From positions 1-6,404 of the forward strand of contig SCTU01000304.1 of assembly GCA_004297315.1 (NCBI GenBank): DNA of 6,404 nucleotides, in the 5' to 3' direction. Source of the stretch: Dehalococcoidia bacterium (GTDB taxonomy: Bacteria > Chloroflexota > Dehalococcoidia > UBA2979). The position numbers and the translations under genes were made by a program. Position 1 is the first letter of the stretch; the number at the start of each line of letters is the position of its first letter. Positions 1 to 5,987 of this stretch are shown one piece after another. Below the pieces are notes generated by a model. It searched no databases. It saw only the letters and a program-made list of their open reading frames with translations, and was not told the DNA's origin.

Positions 1-848
1 TCCACGACCTCGGCGGATACCACCACAAGGTGTTCCACTAGGTGTTCGTCGGCCGCCAGGCCCTCGGTCGCTGCGTGTTCGACCGCAGACACCTCAACCC
101 GGGCCGCCTCGGCAGCCGATGGCTCCGCTTCTGCCTGCTCCGCGGCCGCCGCCGAGGGCTCCTCGACGACAGGCTCAGCAGCCCTCGGCTCCATGAGCCA
201 GGGGCTCTCCGCCATGGGTTCCTCCGGCGCAAGTAGAGGCTCCACCAGCCGGGGGGCAGCCGACCCGAAAGCCGCCGGCTTCGGTCGGCCGCCGGACGGG
301 CCCGCACGCGTCTCCCGCCCTCCCGAAGCGTCCAGGTCGAGGACAACCTCAGCCAGGCCCGCGTGACTGGTCGGGGCGAGCGCGATGGACGGCGGGACGA
401 CGCGCGGACGCACCGGGACCACAGGGGGAAGCGGCGGGGACGGTGCAGGCTCGACGACCACAAAAGGTGCGGCCACCATCGGTGCGGCCACGGCAGGAGG
501 CGCGGCCACAACAGAAGGCGCGGCTGCGTAGGCCAGTTGGGCCGCCAGCCGCCGCGCCGGGCGGCCCGGGGCCGGCTCCTTGCGCGGGCGCTCCGCGAAG
601 ACGACGAAACGGCCGAATTCCTCGGCGCTGCGGTAGACCCTTCCTCGCAGTGGCGAAACCGCCGGCGCTGGAGGCTGTGCCACCCTCGACGTCGCGGGAC
701 GGGGCACCGGGGCCGTGGTCCTCACCATCTGGGCAAGGCGCACCCCTCGCCGCCGCGAACGGACACGGAAAATGATCGCGGTCGCGAGGATCAGCACCAG
801 CAGACAACCGACGAAGGCAGCCGCAGCGGCAGGAGGCAGTTGGGGCAC
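1..848 (-). CDS. Membrane-anchored Pro/Ala-rich protein, N-terminal part (runs off left edge)
   Basis: I do not recognise this protein. An uninterrupted reading frame of 282 codons starts at GTG 848-846 and is still open at base 1, so the C-terminus is missing. The start is supported by AGGAG (858-854 on the minus strand) with a 5-nt spacer. Residues about 7-28 form one hydrophobic segment (FVGCLLVLILATAIIF core), followed at once by an Arg cluster (RVRSRRRGVR, 28-37). This looks like a signal anchor with a tiny outside N-terminus and the rest in the cytoplasm. Residues 38-200 are Pro/Ala/Arg-rich and basic, with a short less-repetitive patch at about 67-85 (GRVYRSAEEFGRFVVFAE) and a VAAP repeat at 114-128. 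Residues 201-282 turn acidic (18 Glu, 1 Asp, 2 Arg) and Ala-rich. It is probably a cytoplasmic linker or scaffold tethered to the membrane; a folded domain could follow beyond the edge. It is divergent from the gene at 951. Confidence 0.72.
   Translation of the reverse strand, partial: MPQLPPAAAAAFVGCLLVLILATAIIFRVRSRRRGVRLAQMVRTTAPVPRPATSRVAQPPAPAVSPLRGRVYRSAEEFGRFVVFAERPRKEPAPGRPARRLAAQLAYAAAPSVVAAPPAVAAPMVAAPFVVVEPAPSPPLPPVVPVRPRVVPPSIALAPTSHAGLAEVVLDLDASGGRETRAGPSGGRPKPAAFGSAAPRLVEPLLAPEEPMAESPWLMEPRAAEPVVEEPSAAAAEQAEAEPSAAEAARVEVSAVEHAATEGLAADEHLVEHLVVVSAEVV
466..527 (-). repeat. In-frame degenerate tandem repeat coding VAAP units
   Basis: On the plus strand GGTGCGGCCAC occurs at 466-476 and 481-491, GGCGCGGCCAC at 499-509, and the diverged GGCGCGGCTGC at 517-527. 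Spacings are 15, 18 and 18 bp, all multiples of three, so the frame is kept. The repeat lies inside the left-edge membrane protein and encodes the VAAP motifs at residues 114-117, 120-123 and 125-128. It looks like a low-complexity linker grown by slippage or unequal exchange. Confidence 0.6.
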
Positions 849-853
849 GTTTG

Positions 854-892
854 CTCCTGAGGAGGGGGATCCCCGGCCGGGAAATCATCGTA
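854..892 (-). promoter_or_regulatory. Candidate -10 box, leader palindromes and RBS of the left-edge gene
   Basis: Reading the minus strand, TACGAT lies at 892-887, the same hexamer I assign as -10 of the MFS gene. No good -35 is visible 17-18 bp upstream, so the promoter call is weak. Between it and the GTG start lie two overlapping 10-bp perfect palindromes, CCCGGCCGGG (872-881) and GGGGATCCCC (865-874). The ribosome binding site AGGAG (858-854) is preceded by its own complement in CTCCTCAGGAG. This could fold as CTCC-TCA-GGAG and partly hide the site. Confidence 0.35.
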
Positions 893-950
893 CTGCGCAC
901 GTCTAGCGGCTCGGGGCGTCTTCTCCGGGCGCTTGACCGACACTCGGGGT

Positions 951-1175
951 ATGCTCGGAAGCGTGGACACCCGCCTCGCCATCGAATGCCAGTGGCTCCG
1001 CCGGACAATCGACTCGTCCCGGCTCGACCCCTACGTGATGCTGTGCAACCACATCATCCGAGAGGGCAAGGACTGCATCGGCCCGTTCCTGGAGAACCTC
1101 GAGACGGACTGCGGGCTCTGGGATCCGAATCAGGCCGCTCTCGCCCGCGTCGAACGACGCCGCGCCGCGCGTTAG
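951..1175 (+). CDS. Small hypothetical protein with four cysteines
   Basis: I do not recognise this 74-aa protein. The frame shows strongly GC-biased third positions and ends at TAG 1173-1175, so it is likely real. Cys residues are at 13, 32, 42 and 54, spaced too irregularly for a standard zinc ribbon. The middle (LDPYVMLCNHIIREGKDCIG) should be helical, and the tail is Arg/Ala-rich (RVERRRAAR). The start is uncertain: TTG 933 would give 80 residues, ATG 951 gives 74 and has only a close GGGG upstream, and GTG 963 gives 70. TATGCT at 950-955 resembles a -10 box and would put transcription near 962, making GTG 963 a leaderless start. The gene is divergent from the left-edge protein and upstream of thyX, with a 155-nt gap. 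Confidence 0.6.
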   Translation: MLGSVDTRLAIECQWLRRTIDSSRLDPYVMLCNHIIREGKDCIGPFLENLETDCGLWDPNQAALARVERRRAAR

Positions 1176-1330
1176 CGCCACCTCGTCTTCGACGCTCCCC
1201 CGTCGCCTCCGGTATCCTCTGCGGAGCACTACTGCGCGCATGAACCGTGCGGCGTGGCGCCTCTCCCCGCTGGCGTGCCGAACGCGCCCGCACCGCCTGC
1301 ACCCCGCCCCTCGTGACCGGAGGGGGACCG
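1176..1330 (+). promoter_or_regulatory. thyX upstream region with candidate -10 and RBS
   Basis: This gap holds no gene I accept. GGTATCCT gives a -10-like TATCCT at 1213-1218; the nearest -35-like sequence, TTCGAC at 1188-1193, sits 19 bp away, which is on the long side. If used, the thyX leader would be about 105 nt, long for an unregulated gene. GGAGGGGG immediately precedes ATG 1331 and is the ribosome binding site that decides the thyX start. I see no terminator with a T-run behind the small gene, so read-through from 951 is also possible. Confidence 0.35.
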
Positions 1331-2344
1331 ATGGCCGGATCGACGCACGCTTCCGATGACGCTCCCCGGCTTACGCCGGAACAGCGTGCCGAGGTCGATA
1401 CCCTCCGCGCGGAGTGCACCTCTACCCGTCGCGCCACCGTCGCCGCCCTCGAGGAGATCCTGTACGAGCCGCTCCCCGTGCTCGACCACGGCCTCGTGCG
1501 GGTCATCGACTACATGGGGGACGACGCCGCGGTCGTGCAAGCCGCACGCGTCTCCTACGGCCGCGGGACGAGGCGGCAACGCGACGACCAGGGGCTGATC
1601 AACTACCTGATGCGGAACTGGCACACCTCGCCGTTTGAGATGTGCGAGATCAAGCTGCACGTGAAGCTGCCGATCTTCGTCGCGCGCCAGTGGATCCGCC
1701 ACCGCACGGCCAACGTGAACGAGTACTCCGCGCGCTACTCGATCCTCGACAACGAGTTCTACATCCCGGACGCCGCGAACATCGCCGTGCAGTCCTCGAC
1801 AAACCGCCAGGGGCGAGGCGAGACGCTGGGCGCGCAGCAGGCGCGTCGCGTGCAGGCCATCCTGCGCGAGGACGCCGAGCGGGCCTATGCCAACTACGAC
1901 GCCCTGCTGAACGAAGGCCCGGACGGAGCGCCTCGCGACCCCTCTTACGACGGCGTCGCGCGTGAGTTGGCGCGGATGAACCTCTCGCTGAACTTCTACA
2001 CCCAGTGGTACTGGAAGACCGACCTGCACAACCTCATGCACTTCGTCCGGCTGCGCGCCGACGCACATGCGCAGTACGAGATCCGCGTGTACGCGGACAT
2101 CCTCTCGGACGTCATGGCGCGCTGGGTCCCGATGACGCACCGGGCGTTTGTGAACTACCGCCAGGGCGGCGCGCAACTCTCCCAGCAGTCGCTGGAGGCC
2201 GTCCGGCGCATGCTGGCGGGCGAGAAGCTCACGGCGAAGGCGGCGGGCATGTCCCCCGGTGAGTGGCGCGAACTGCAGGCACTCCTCGCGGGCGGCGCGC
2301 AGCAGATCGGCGGCGGCGTGCCCGAGCCCGAGGGCGACGCGTAG
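1331..2344 (+). CDS. thyX: Flavin-dependent thymidylate synthase (ThyX)
   Basis: ThyX makes dTMP from dUMP in the cytoplasm, using methylene-tetrahydrofolate as carbon donor and FAD/NADPH as reductant, and replaces ThyA. The signature [14 protein letters not shown] is at residues 123-136; Ser133 aligns with the active-site Ser88 of the Thermotoga maritima enzyme. The second conserved block, [20 protein letters not shown] (221-240) and then [12 protein letters not shown] (241-252), carries the family's late Arg/Gln/Glu positions. The protein is 337 aa against roughly 220-250 for the short bacterial type. The extra length is an N-terminal stretch of about 45 residues and a C-terminal tail with [22 protein letters not shown]. 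As I recall, the DLHNL/HAQYEIR form resembles the longer alphaproteobacterial-type ThyX. ATG 1331 was chosen because GGAGGGGG precedes it; the frame is open further upstream to 1247 without a good site. Confidence 0.96.
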   Translation: MAGSTHASDDAPRLTPEQRAEVDTLRAECTSTRRATVAALEEILYEPLPVLDHGLVRVIDYMGDDAAVVQAARVSYGRGTRRQRDDQGLINYLMRNWHTSPFEMCEIKLHVKLPIFVARQWIRHRTANVNEYSARYSILDNEFYIPDAANIAVQSSTNRQGRGETLGAQQARRVQAILREDAERAYANYDALLNEGPDGAPRDPSYDGVARELARMNLSLNFYTQWYWKTDLHNLMHFVRLRADAHAQYEIRVYADILSDVMARWVPMTHRAFVNYRQGGAQLSQQSLEAVRRMLAGEKLTAKAAGMSPGEWRELQALLAGGAQQIGGGVPEPEGDA

Positions 2345-2353
2345 CGACGCGAG

Positions 2354-3688
2354 TCAGTCCGGCGCGGGGTAGAAGCGCGAGCGCAACTGCGCCCGGAGTT
2401 CGCCTCGATGGTCGGGGTGGGCGACCGCGATCAGCTCCTCGGCGCGCTGGCGCTGGCTCTTGCCGGCGAGGCGGGCGATGCCGAACTCGGTCACCACGTA
2501 GTCCGCGAACGTCCGCGGCACGGTGACGAACTGGCCGTCCAGCACCGCCGGTACAATCCGCGTGATCTGGCCGTCCTTGGCCGAGGCCGGCAGGACCGTG
2601 ATCGCCTTCCCGCCCTTCGCAAGCGCGGCGCCGATGTGGAACTCCGTCTGGCCGCCCGTCCCGTTGTAGGTCGTAGTGCCGAGCGACTCCGAGCAGATCT
2701 GCCCGGTGAGGTCGACCGCGAAGGCGTTGTTGATCGAACACATCCGGTCCTGCTTCGCGATCTCGATGATCGAGTTCACCTCTCTCACCGCGCGCGTCTC
2801 GATCTTCCCGGAACGCTCCAGCCACTCGAACTCCTCCGGCGATCGCGGCGAGACGGTTGTCGTGACGTGGATGCCGCGGTCATTCGACTTCCGCGAAGAG
2901 TTCACCACACCCGCCATCATCAGCGGCACCACGCCCTGAGGCGTGATCTCCGAGTGCCAGCCGAGGTCATGCTTGCCCTCGAACAGCCCGAGCGGGATCA
3001 GGTGGGTGGCCGTGCGTCCCGCGCCGATCTGCACGGTGTCGCCGTCCTGCAGGATCTCGCGGACGAACCCCATGATGGTCGGCGCCTCCGGGGGCGGGAC
3101 CGTCCCCGCGACCGGCGGCGTCTCCGTGAGCAGCGTGTCGACGAACGCCGTCACCTCGGAGACGTGCATCCGCTCAGTTGTCGGGACATTCGGGAGGAAC
3201 GGCCAGACCTCGAAGATCGAGGTGCGCGCTCGCCGGGCAAAGTCGCCCTTCGCCCACGGCTGGCCGCCGAAGGTGACGTAGCCGTCGGCGTCCGGCGCGG
3301 TGCACTGTGTCAGGAAGACGTCGATCGGCTCGCGCGCGTCGACACGGTGCTCCCACACGTTGAACTGGTTGGACCAGAGGTTGGGGTAGAAGTCCGCGCG
3401 CTTCGCCTCCAGCGCCTGGCGTCCCGTCGGCCCGACGTAGATCTCCGTGCGTAGGTCGAAGGGCAGCGCAGCGTACGCGTCCGTGAACCACTCCTGGGAC
3501 GGCGTCGGGCTGCAGGCGTGGATCGTGACCTGGTAGTCGAGTTCCATGACGCGCTGGAGGACCGCCCCCATGAACGAACGGGCGTCGCCTCCGATGGGCG
3601 TCCGGATGATGTCTCCCGGCCGGATCAGCGCCGCTGCTGCGGCGAACGACATCCGGCGACGTTCGTATTCCTCACGCCAACCAGCCAT
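2354..3688 (-). CDS. Acetyl-CoA hydrolase/transferase family protein (4-hydroxybutyrate/butyrate CoA-transferase type)
   Basis: A 444-aa cytoplasmic enzyme expected to move CoA between acetyl-CoA and a short-chain acid through a glutamyl-CoA thioester. The N-terminal domain contains the CoA-transferase fold (GDIIRTPIGG, 25-34). The C-terminal domain has IGAGRTATHLIPLGL (221-235), the block WHSEITPQGVV (244-254) with Glu247 in the place of the catalytic Glu of 4-hydroxybutyrate and butyryl-CoA:acetate CoA-transferases (usually HTEM), TGGQTEF (344-350) followed by ALAKGGKAITVLP, and VVTEFGIARLAGKSQRQRAEELI (398-420). Length matches the family (about 430-450). ATG 3688 has AGGAGG five bases upstream; an upstream start at 3718 lacks this. 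The acyl substrate cannot be read from sequence; propionate, butyrate or 4-hydroxybutyrate are all possible. It lies 96 bp downstream of the MFS gene and stops 9 bp from the thyX stop. Confidence 0.9.
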   Translation of the reverse strand: MAGWREEYERRRMSFAAAAALIRPGDIIRTPIGGDARSFMGAVLQRVMELDYQVTIHACSPTPSQEWFTDAYAALPFDLRTEIYVGPTGRQALEAKRADFYPNLWSNQFNVWEHRVDAREPIDVFLTQCTAPDADGYVTFGGQPWAKGDFARRARTSIFEVWPFLPNVPTTERMHVSEVTAFVDTLLTETPPVAGTVPPPEAPTIMGFVREILQDGDTVQIGAGRTATHLIPLGLFEGKHDLGWHSEITPQGVVPLMMAGVVNSSRKSNDRGIHVTTTVSPRSPEEFEWLERSGKIETRAVREVNSIIEIAKQDRMCSINNAFAVDLTGQICSESLGTTTYNGTGGQTEFHIGAALAKGGKAITVLPASAKDGQITRIVPAVLDGQFVTVPRTFADYVVTEFGIARLAGKSQRQRAEELIAVAHPDHRGELRAQLRSRFYPAPD

Positions 3689-3784
3689 CGCGCCCTCCTC
3701 ACGCCGCCTTGCCCGCATCGAGGGCGTGACGACGGGTGAATGGTAGGACGCGGGTGCAAACGACCTTCGGACCTGGGACTGGGC
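3689..3784 (-). promoter_or_regulatory. MFS/CoA-transferase gap with RBS and inverted repeat
   Basis: The 96-bp gap holds AGGAGG (3699-3694), the ribosome binding site of the CoA-transferase. A perfect 7-bp inverted repeat, TCACGCC (3699-3705) and GGCGTGA (3723-3729), has a 17-nt loop and abuts that site. It could be an mRNA hairpin or an operator. I see no T-run terminator behind the MFS gene and no clear promoter, so co-transcription is possible. Confidence 0.35.
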
Positions 3785-5155
3785 CTACGGGCGGCGGGCT
3801 GAGACCCCCGCATACCCGCCGCCGGCCGTAGCCGGGCGCGCGGCCTGGACGTCCTGCGGGCCCATCTCAAAGGTCCGCGGCGTCTGCCGTCCGAAGGTGT
3901 ACCGAGCGCTCATCAAGCCCACCAACAGCATGAACCCGATCACGAGCGCCCCCTGCACGACGAACAGCGTTGAAGCGCCGATGCGGTCCGCGACGGCGCC
4001 GAGCGGCGCTGCCATGATCGGCATCGCGCTGAAGGTGAGCATGTTGATGCTCATCACGCGGCCGTAGTACTGCGGCTCCGCTGCATCCATGATCATCGTG
4101 CTGTTCAGCGTCTGGTACGCCGTGAGGAACAGCCCGAGGAACAACGTCGCGGCAATCGCGCCGGCGAAGCCGAACGGCGCCGACAGCACCGCCAGCAGGA
4201 TGAGCCCGAGGCCACCCAGAAGGCCCGCGACCCACTGCAGGAGCGGCTTGCGGTCGAACGTGGCCACCGTGGCGACGGCCAGCGACCCCACGAGGGCGCC
4301 GATCCCGGAGATCGACTGCAGCCAGCCGTAGGCTTCCTTGCTCTCGCCCAGGTCGCGCTGGACGAACCCCGCCAGCAGCATGATGTAGGGCATCGCAAAG
4401 AACGTGGTGATGAACATCATCGCCATGAGCAGGCGCAGCGTGGAGTTGCCGGTCACGTACCGCAACCCACCGCCGATCTCCTTGATCACGCTCGCTGGTG
4501 CGCGGTTCGCACGGGCGGCCGCCCCCAGCCCCGAGGGCACGGGCAGCATGGTCACGGTCGCGAGCACGTAGGCCACCGCCTGCGCCGCGTATGCCCATTC
4601 GACGCCCCACGCGCCCGCGATGATGCCGGCGAGCGCGGGCCCGAACAGGCGCGTGCCGTTCATCGCGGTGTTGGACATCGCGATCGCGCTCATCATGTTC
4701 TCTTGCCCCACCACCTCCGCCATCAGCGGGGTGCGCGCGGGCATGCCGAGCGCCGAGAGCGTCCCCTGCAGCAGTCCGACGATGATGAGGATCTCGAAGG
4801 TCATGTAGCCCGTGGAGACCATGACCGCGGTCACCGCCGCGAGGACGCCGACCAGGGTGTTGGTCACCAGCGTCAGGTTTCGCTTGTCGACGCGGTCCGC
4901 GACCGCCCCGCCCAGCAGCGAGAACGCGAGCATCGGCAGTCCGAAGGAGAGCGAGACCAGCCCGATCGCACCGAAGGAGTGCGTCAGGTCCCACGCGAGG
5001 AGTGCCCGCGCGATCTGGAGCATCTGCATCCCCATGAAGGCGAAGGCCGAGGAGATCCAGAGCTGGCGGTACAGCGGGAACTTGAAGACCACGAGCGCTG
5101 CGCGCATGGATGGCCGTTGACCGTGACCCGCCGGTCCTCCGCGTTCCATTGCCAT
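3785..5155 (-). CDS. MFS transporter, EntS/MFS_3-like, 12 membrane helices
   Basis: A 456-aa inner-membrane secondary transporter, probably a proton-driven exporter of an unknown small molecule. Hydropathy suggests twelve helices at about 31-55, 61-84, 95-113, 119-137, 157-180, 185-205, 240-263, 275-298, 305-325, 329-349, 366-388 and 393-416. The loop 2-3 motif GGAVADRVDKRN (82-93) is the MFS motif A, echoed at GAVADRIG (386-393). MPARTPLMAEVVGQENMMSA (138-157) is typical of the MFS_3 group that includes the enterobactin exporter EntS and macrolide-type pumps; substrate cannot be inferred from this. A Gly/Ala/Pro tail of about 40 residues (417-456) should lie in the cytoplasm. ATG 5155 is preferred over TTG 5158 because GGAGG stands 7 nt upstream. 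It is the first gene of a possible pair with the CoA-transferase. Confidence 0.92.
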   Translation of the reverse strand: MAMERGGPAGHGQRPSMRAALVVFKFPLYRQLWISSAFAFMGMQMLQIARALLAWDLTHSFGAIGLVSLSFGLPMLAFSLLGGAVADRVDKRNLTLVTNTLVGVLAAVTAVMVSTGYMTFEILIIVGLLQGTLSALGMPARTPLMAEVVGQENMMSAIAMSNTAMNGTRLFGPALAGIIAGAWGVEWAYAAQAVAYVLATVTMLPVPSGLGAAARANRAPASVIKEIGGGLRYVTGNSTLRLLMAMMFITTFFAMPYIMLLAGFVQRDLGESKEAYGWLQSISGIGALVGSLAVATVATFDRKPLLQWVAGLLGGLGLILLAVLSAPFGFAGAIAATLFLGLFLTAYQTLNSTMIMDAAEPQYYGRVMSINMLTFSAMPIMAAPLGAVADRIGASTLFVVQGALVIGFMLLVGLMSARYTFGRQTPRTFEMGPQDVQAARPATAGGGYAGVSARRP

Positions 5156-5183
5156 CAATCACCCTCCGCGCGCTGAAGTACCC

Positions 5184-5213
5184 ATCGTAAGGAAACACAT
5201 ACCCTGCCGTCAA
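5184..5213 (-). promoter_or_regulatory. Sigma70-like promoter of the MFS gene
   Basis: On the minus strand, TTGACG (5213-5208; five of six to consensus) and TACGAT (5189-5184; four of six) are separated by 18 bp. Transcription would begin near 5177, giving a leader of about 22 nt that contains GGAGG before ATG 5155. The heptamer CGTAAGG (plus strand) occurs at 5186-5192 over the -10 and at 5214-5220 just upstream of the -35; two copies of a heptamer are expected by chance at this length. Confidence 0.55.
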
Positions 5214-5220
5214 CGTAAGG

Positions 5221-5644
5221 GTTTCAGACGGCTTCGGGTGAACTGGGAACTGCTACGGGTGGCCTCCACACAGACTAGGCCGCGGAGCGCCGAATTGCTC
5301 GCCGTACCCAGGGCTCACCGACCCCGCATCGCGTACCCGTAACGGGCCGCTGTGCATAAGGCGTGAATGCAGATTCTCCGTGTTGATGGGTTGTCCCCGG
5401 ATGCAATGCGAGAGCGATGGTGCCGCTCGGCCCCCTGCGGAACCTCGGACAAAGTTGCTACACGGTTCGCATAACTGCACGCGTTATAGGCCGCCCCCGT
5501 ACGAGCAGATTGCGGGACGAACCTCCTCGAGGCAGCGCCGGGGCAGGCAGTACCCGAAAGCCTCGACGCTCGCGCGAATGGGCGCGCGTGTCCTAGCCTG
5601 CGCGAGACGCAGCGCGGACGCTCCGTACAGACCGAGGAATCCTG
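5221..5644. other. Long gene-free stretch upstream of the 104-aa gene
   Basis: No frame here has convincing codon bias or a start site, and I find no tRNA or rRNA. Sampled lines are about 57-63% GC, against about 70% in a sampled thyX line. What I can see: an 11-bp palindrome CCCGTAACGGG (5336-5346); a weak hairpin TGCAT/ATGCA (5353-5357 and 5367-5371); a 5-bp hairpin CTGCG-CGAGA-CGCAG (5598-5612) likely within the leader of the next gene; and -10-like TATAGG and TAGCCT (5594-5599) without matching -35 boxes. GAGGA (5634-5638) serves as ribosome binding site for ATG 5645. Confidence 0.45.
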
Positions 5645-5959
5645 ATGCCGCTTGACCCGAAGCTGGCCGGCGAAGGCGCCGACTGGATCGCCGAGATGCT
5701 CAGCGACGAGCTCGAATCCTTCATCCCCGCCGAACTCTGCGACCTCGTCATGGAGGCCGAGCAGAAGGTACGCGAGGATACGGGCGACCAGCGGATGCCG
5801 CACGACGAGATGGCCAAGCGCCTGATGGTCATCTTCGAGGCGGACCCGGACATCCCGACCCAGCAGGGTGCCGTCTCCGAATACCTCGTGCGGGAGATCC
5901 TGAACTGGGAGGACGAGTTCCTCACGATGGCGGGCGCACCGCGCAACGTCCGTCGTTAG
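5645..5959 (+). CDS. Acidic helical hypothetical protein, 104 aa
   Basis: I do not recognise this protein. It starts at ATG 5645 behind GAGGAATCCTG, a good ribosome binding site, and ends at TAG 5957-5959; third positions are GC-biased as in the neighbouring genes, so it is likely real. It has 24 Asp/Glu against 10 Lys/Arg, no signal peptide, no membrane helix and one Cys (32). The sequence reads as four or five amphipathic helices: 10-25, 29-47 (AELCDLVMEAEQKVRED), 54-66, 74-87 (QGAVSEYLVREILN) and 88-95. Its basic end is NVRR. A small cytoplasmic protein-protein or protein-nucleic-acid adaptor is possible, but nothing specific supports either. It stands alone on this strand after a long gap and converges on nfo. 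Confidence 0.72.
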   Translation: MPLDPKLAGEGADWIAEMLSDELESFIPAELCDLVMEAEQKVREDTGDQRMPHDEMAKRLMVIFEADPDIPTQQGAVSEYLVREILNWEDEFLTMAGAPRNVRR

Positions 5960-5987
5960 CCGAAGCCCGGCCACCCAGCGGCGGCTA
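5957..5987. terminator. Inverted repeat joining the two convergent stop codons
   Basis: TAGCCG (5957-5962) and its complement CGGCTA (5982-5987) face each other across 19 nt. The left arm contains the TAG stop of the 104-aa gene and the right arm the TAG stop of nfo on the other strand. The stem is only 6 bp and has no T-run, so a bidirectional terminator is a weak suggestion. Confidence 0.2.

Noticed and set aside
349..1008. Long frames in alternative phases across the left region on both strands
   Set aside because: They are Arg/Gly/Pro-rich products of GC-rich DNA and overlap the better supported minus-strand frame and the small gene at 951.
1247..1330. Upstream extension of thyX
   Set aside because: The frame is open to 1247, but the extra 28 residues are Arg/Pro-rich and unlike the family, while ATG 1331 has a strong GGAGGGGG site directly before it.
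1240..1359. 39-codon leader ORF overlapping the thyX start
   Set aside because: It begins at ATG 1240 and stops at TGA 1357-1359, but its SD candidate GGAG is 13 nt away and the peptide has no attenuator-like codon run.
1229..2176. 315-codon minus-strand frame antisense to thyX
   Set aside because: It mirrors the codon bias of thyX; the thyX frame has clear family motifs, and the antisense product is rich in His/Val/Arg with no motif.
2345..2353. Terminator between thyX and the CoA-transferase
   Set aside because: Only 9 bp separate the stops and no stem with T-run is present on either side.
5186..5220. CGTAAGG direct repeats as a regulator site
   Set aside because: Two copies of a heptamer are expected by chance in a gap of this length; no third copy or symmetry supports a binding site.
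5253..5480. 75-codon minus-strand frame in the long gap
   Set aside because: No ribosome binding site that I trust, mixed third-position use, and no motif; the composition looks non-coding.
5156..5644. tRNA or CRISPR in the long gap
   Set aside because: I searched by eye for a TPsiC-like GGTTCRANTCC with a matching acceptor stem and for evenly spaced repeats; the only lookalike, GGTTCGCATAAC near 5464, has no acceptor or anticodon arm.
5380..5655. 91-codon plus-strand frame overlapping the start of the 104-aa gene
   Set aside because: Arg/Pro-rich with rare codons for this window and no SD; it would overlap the well-supported start at 5645.
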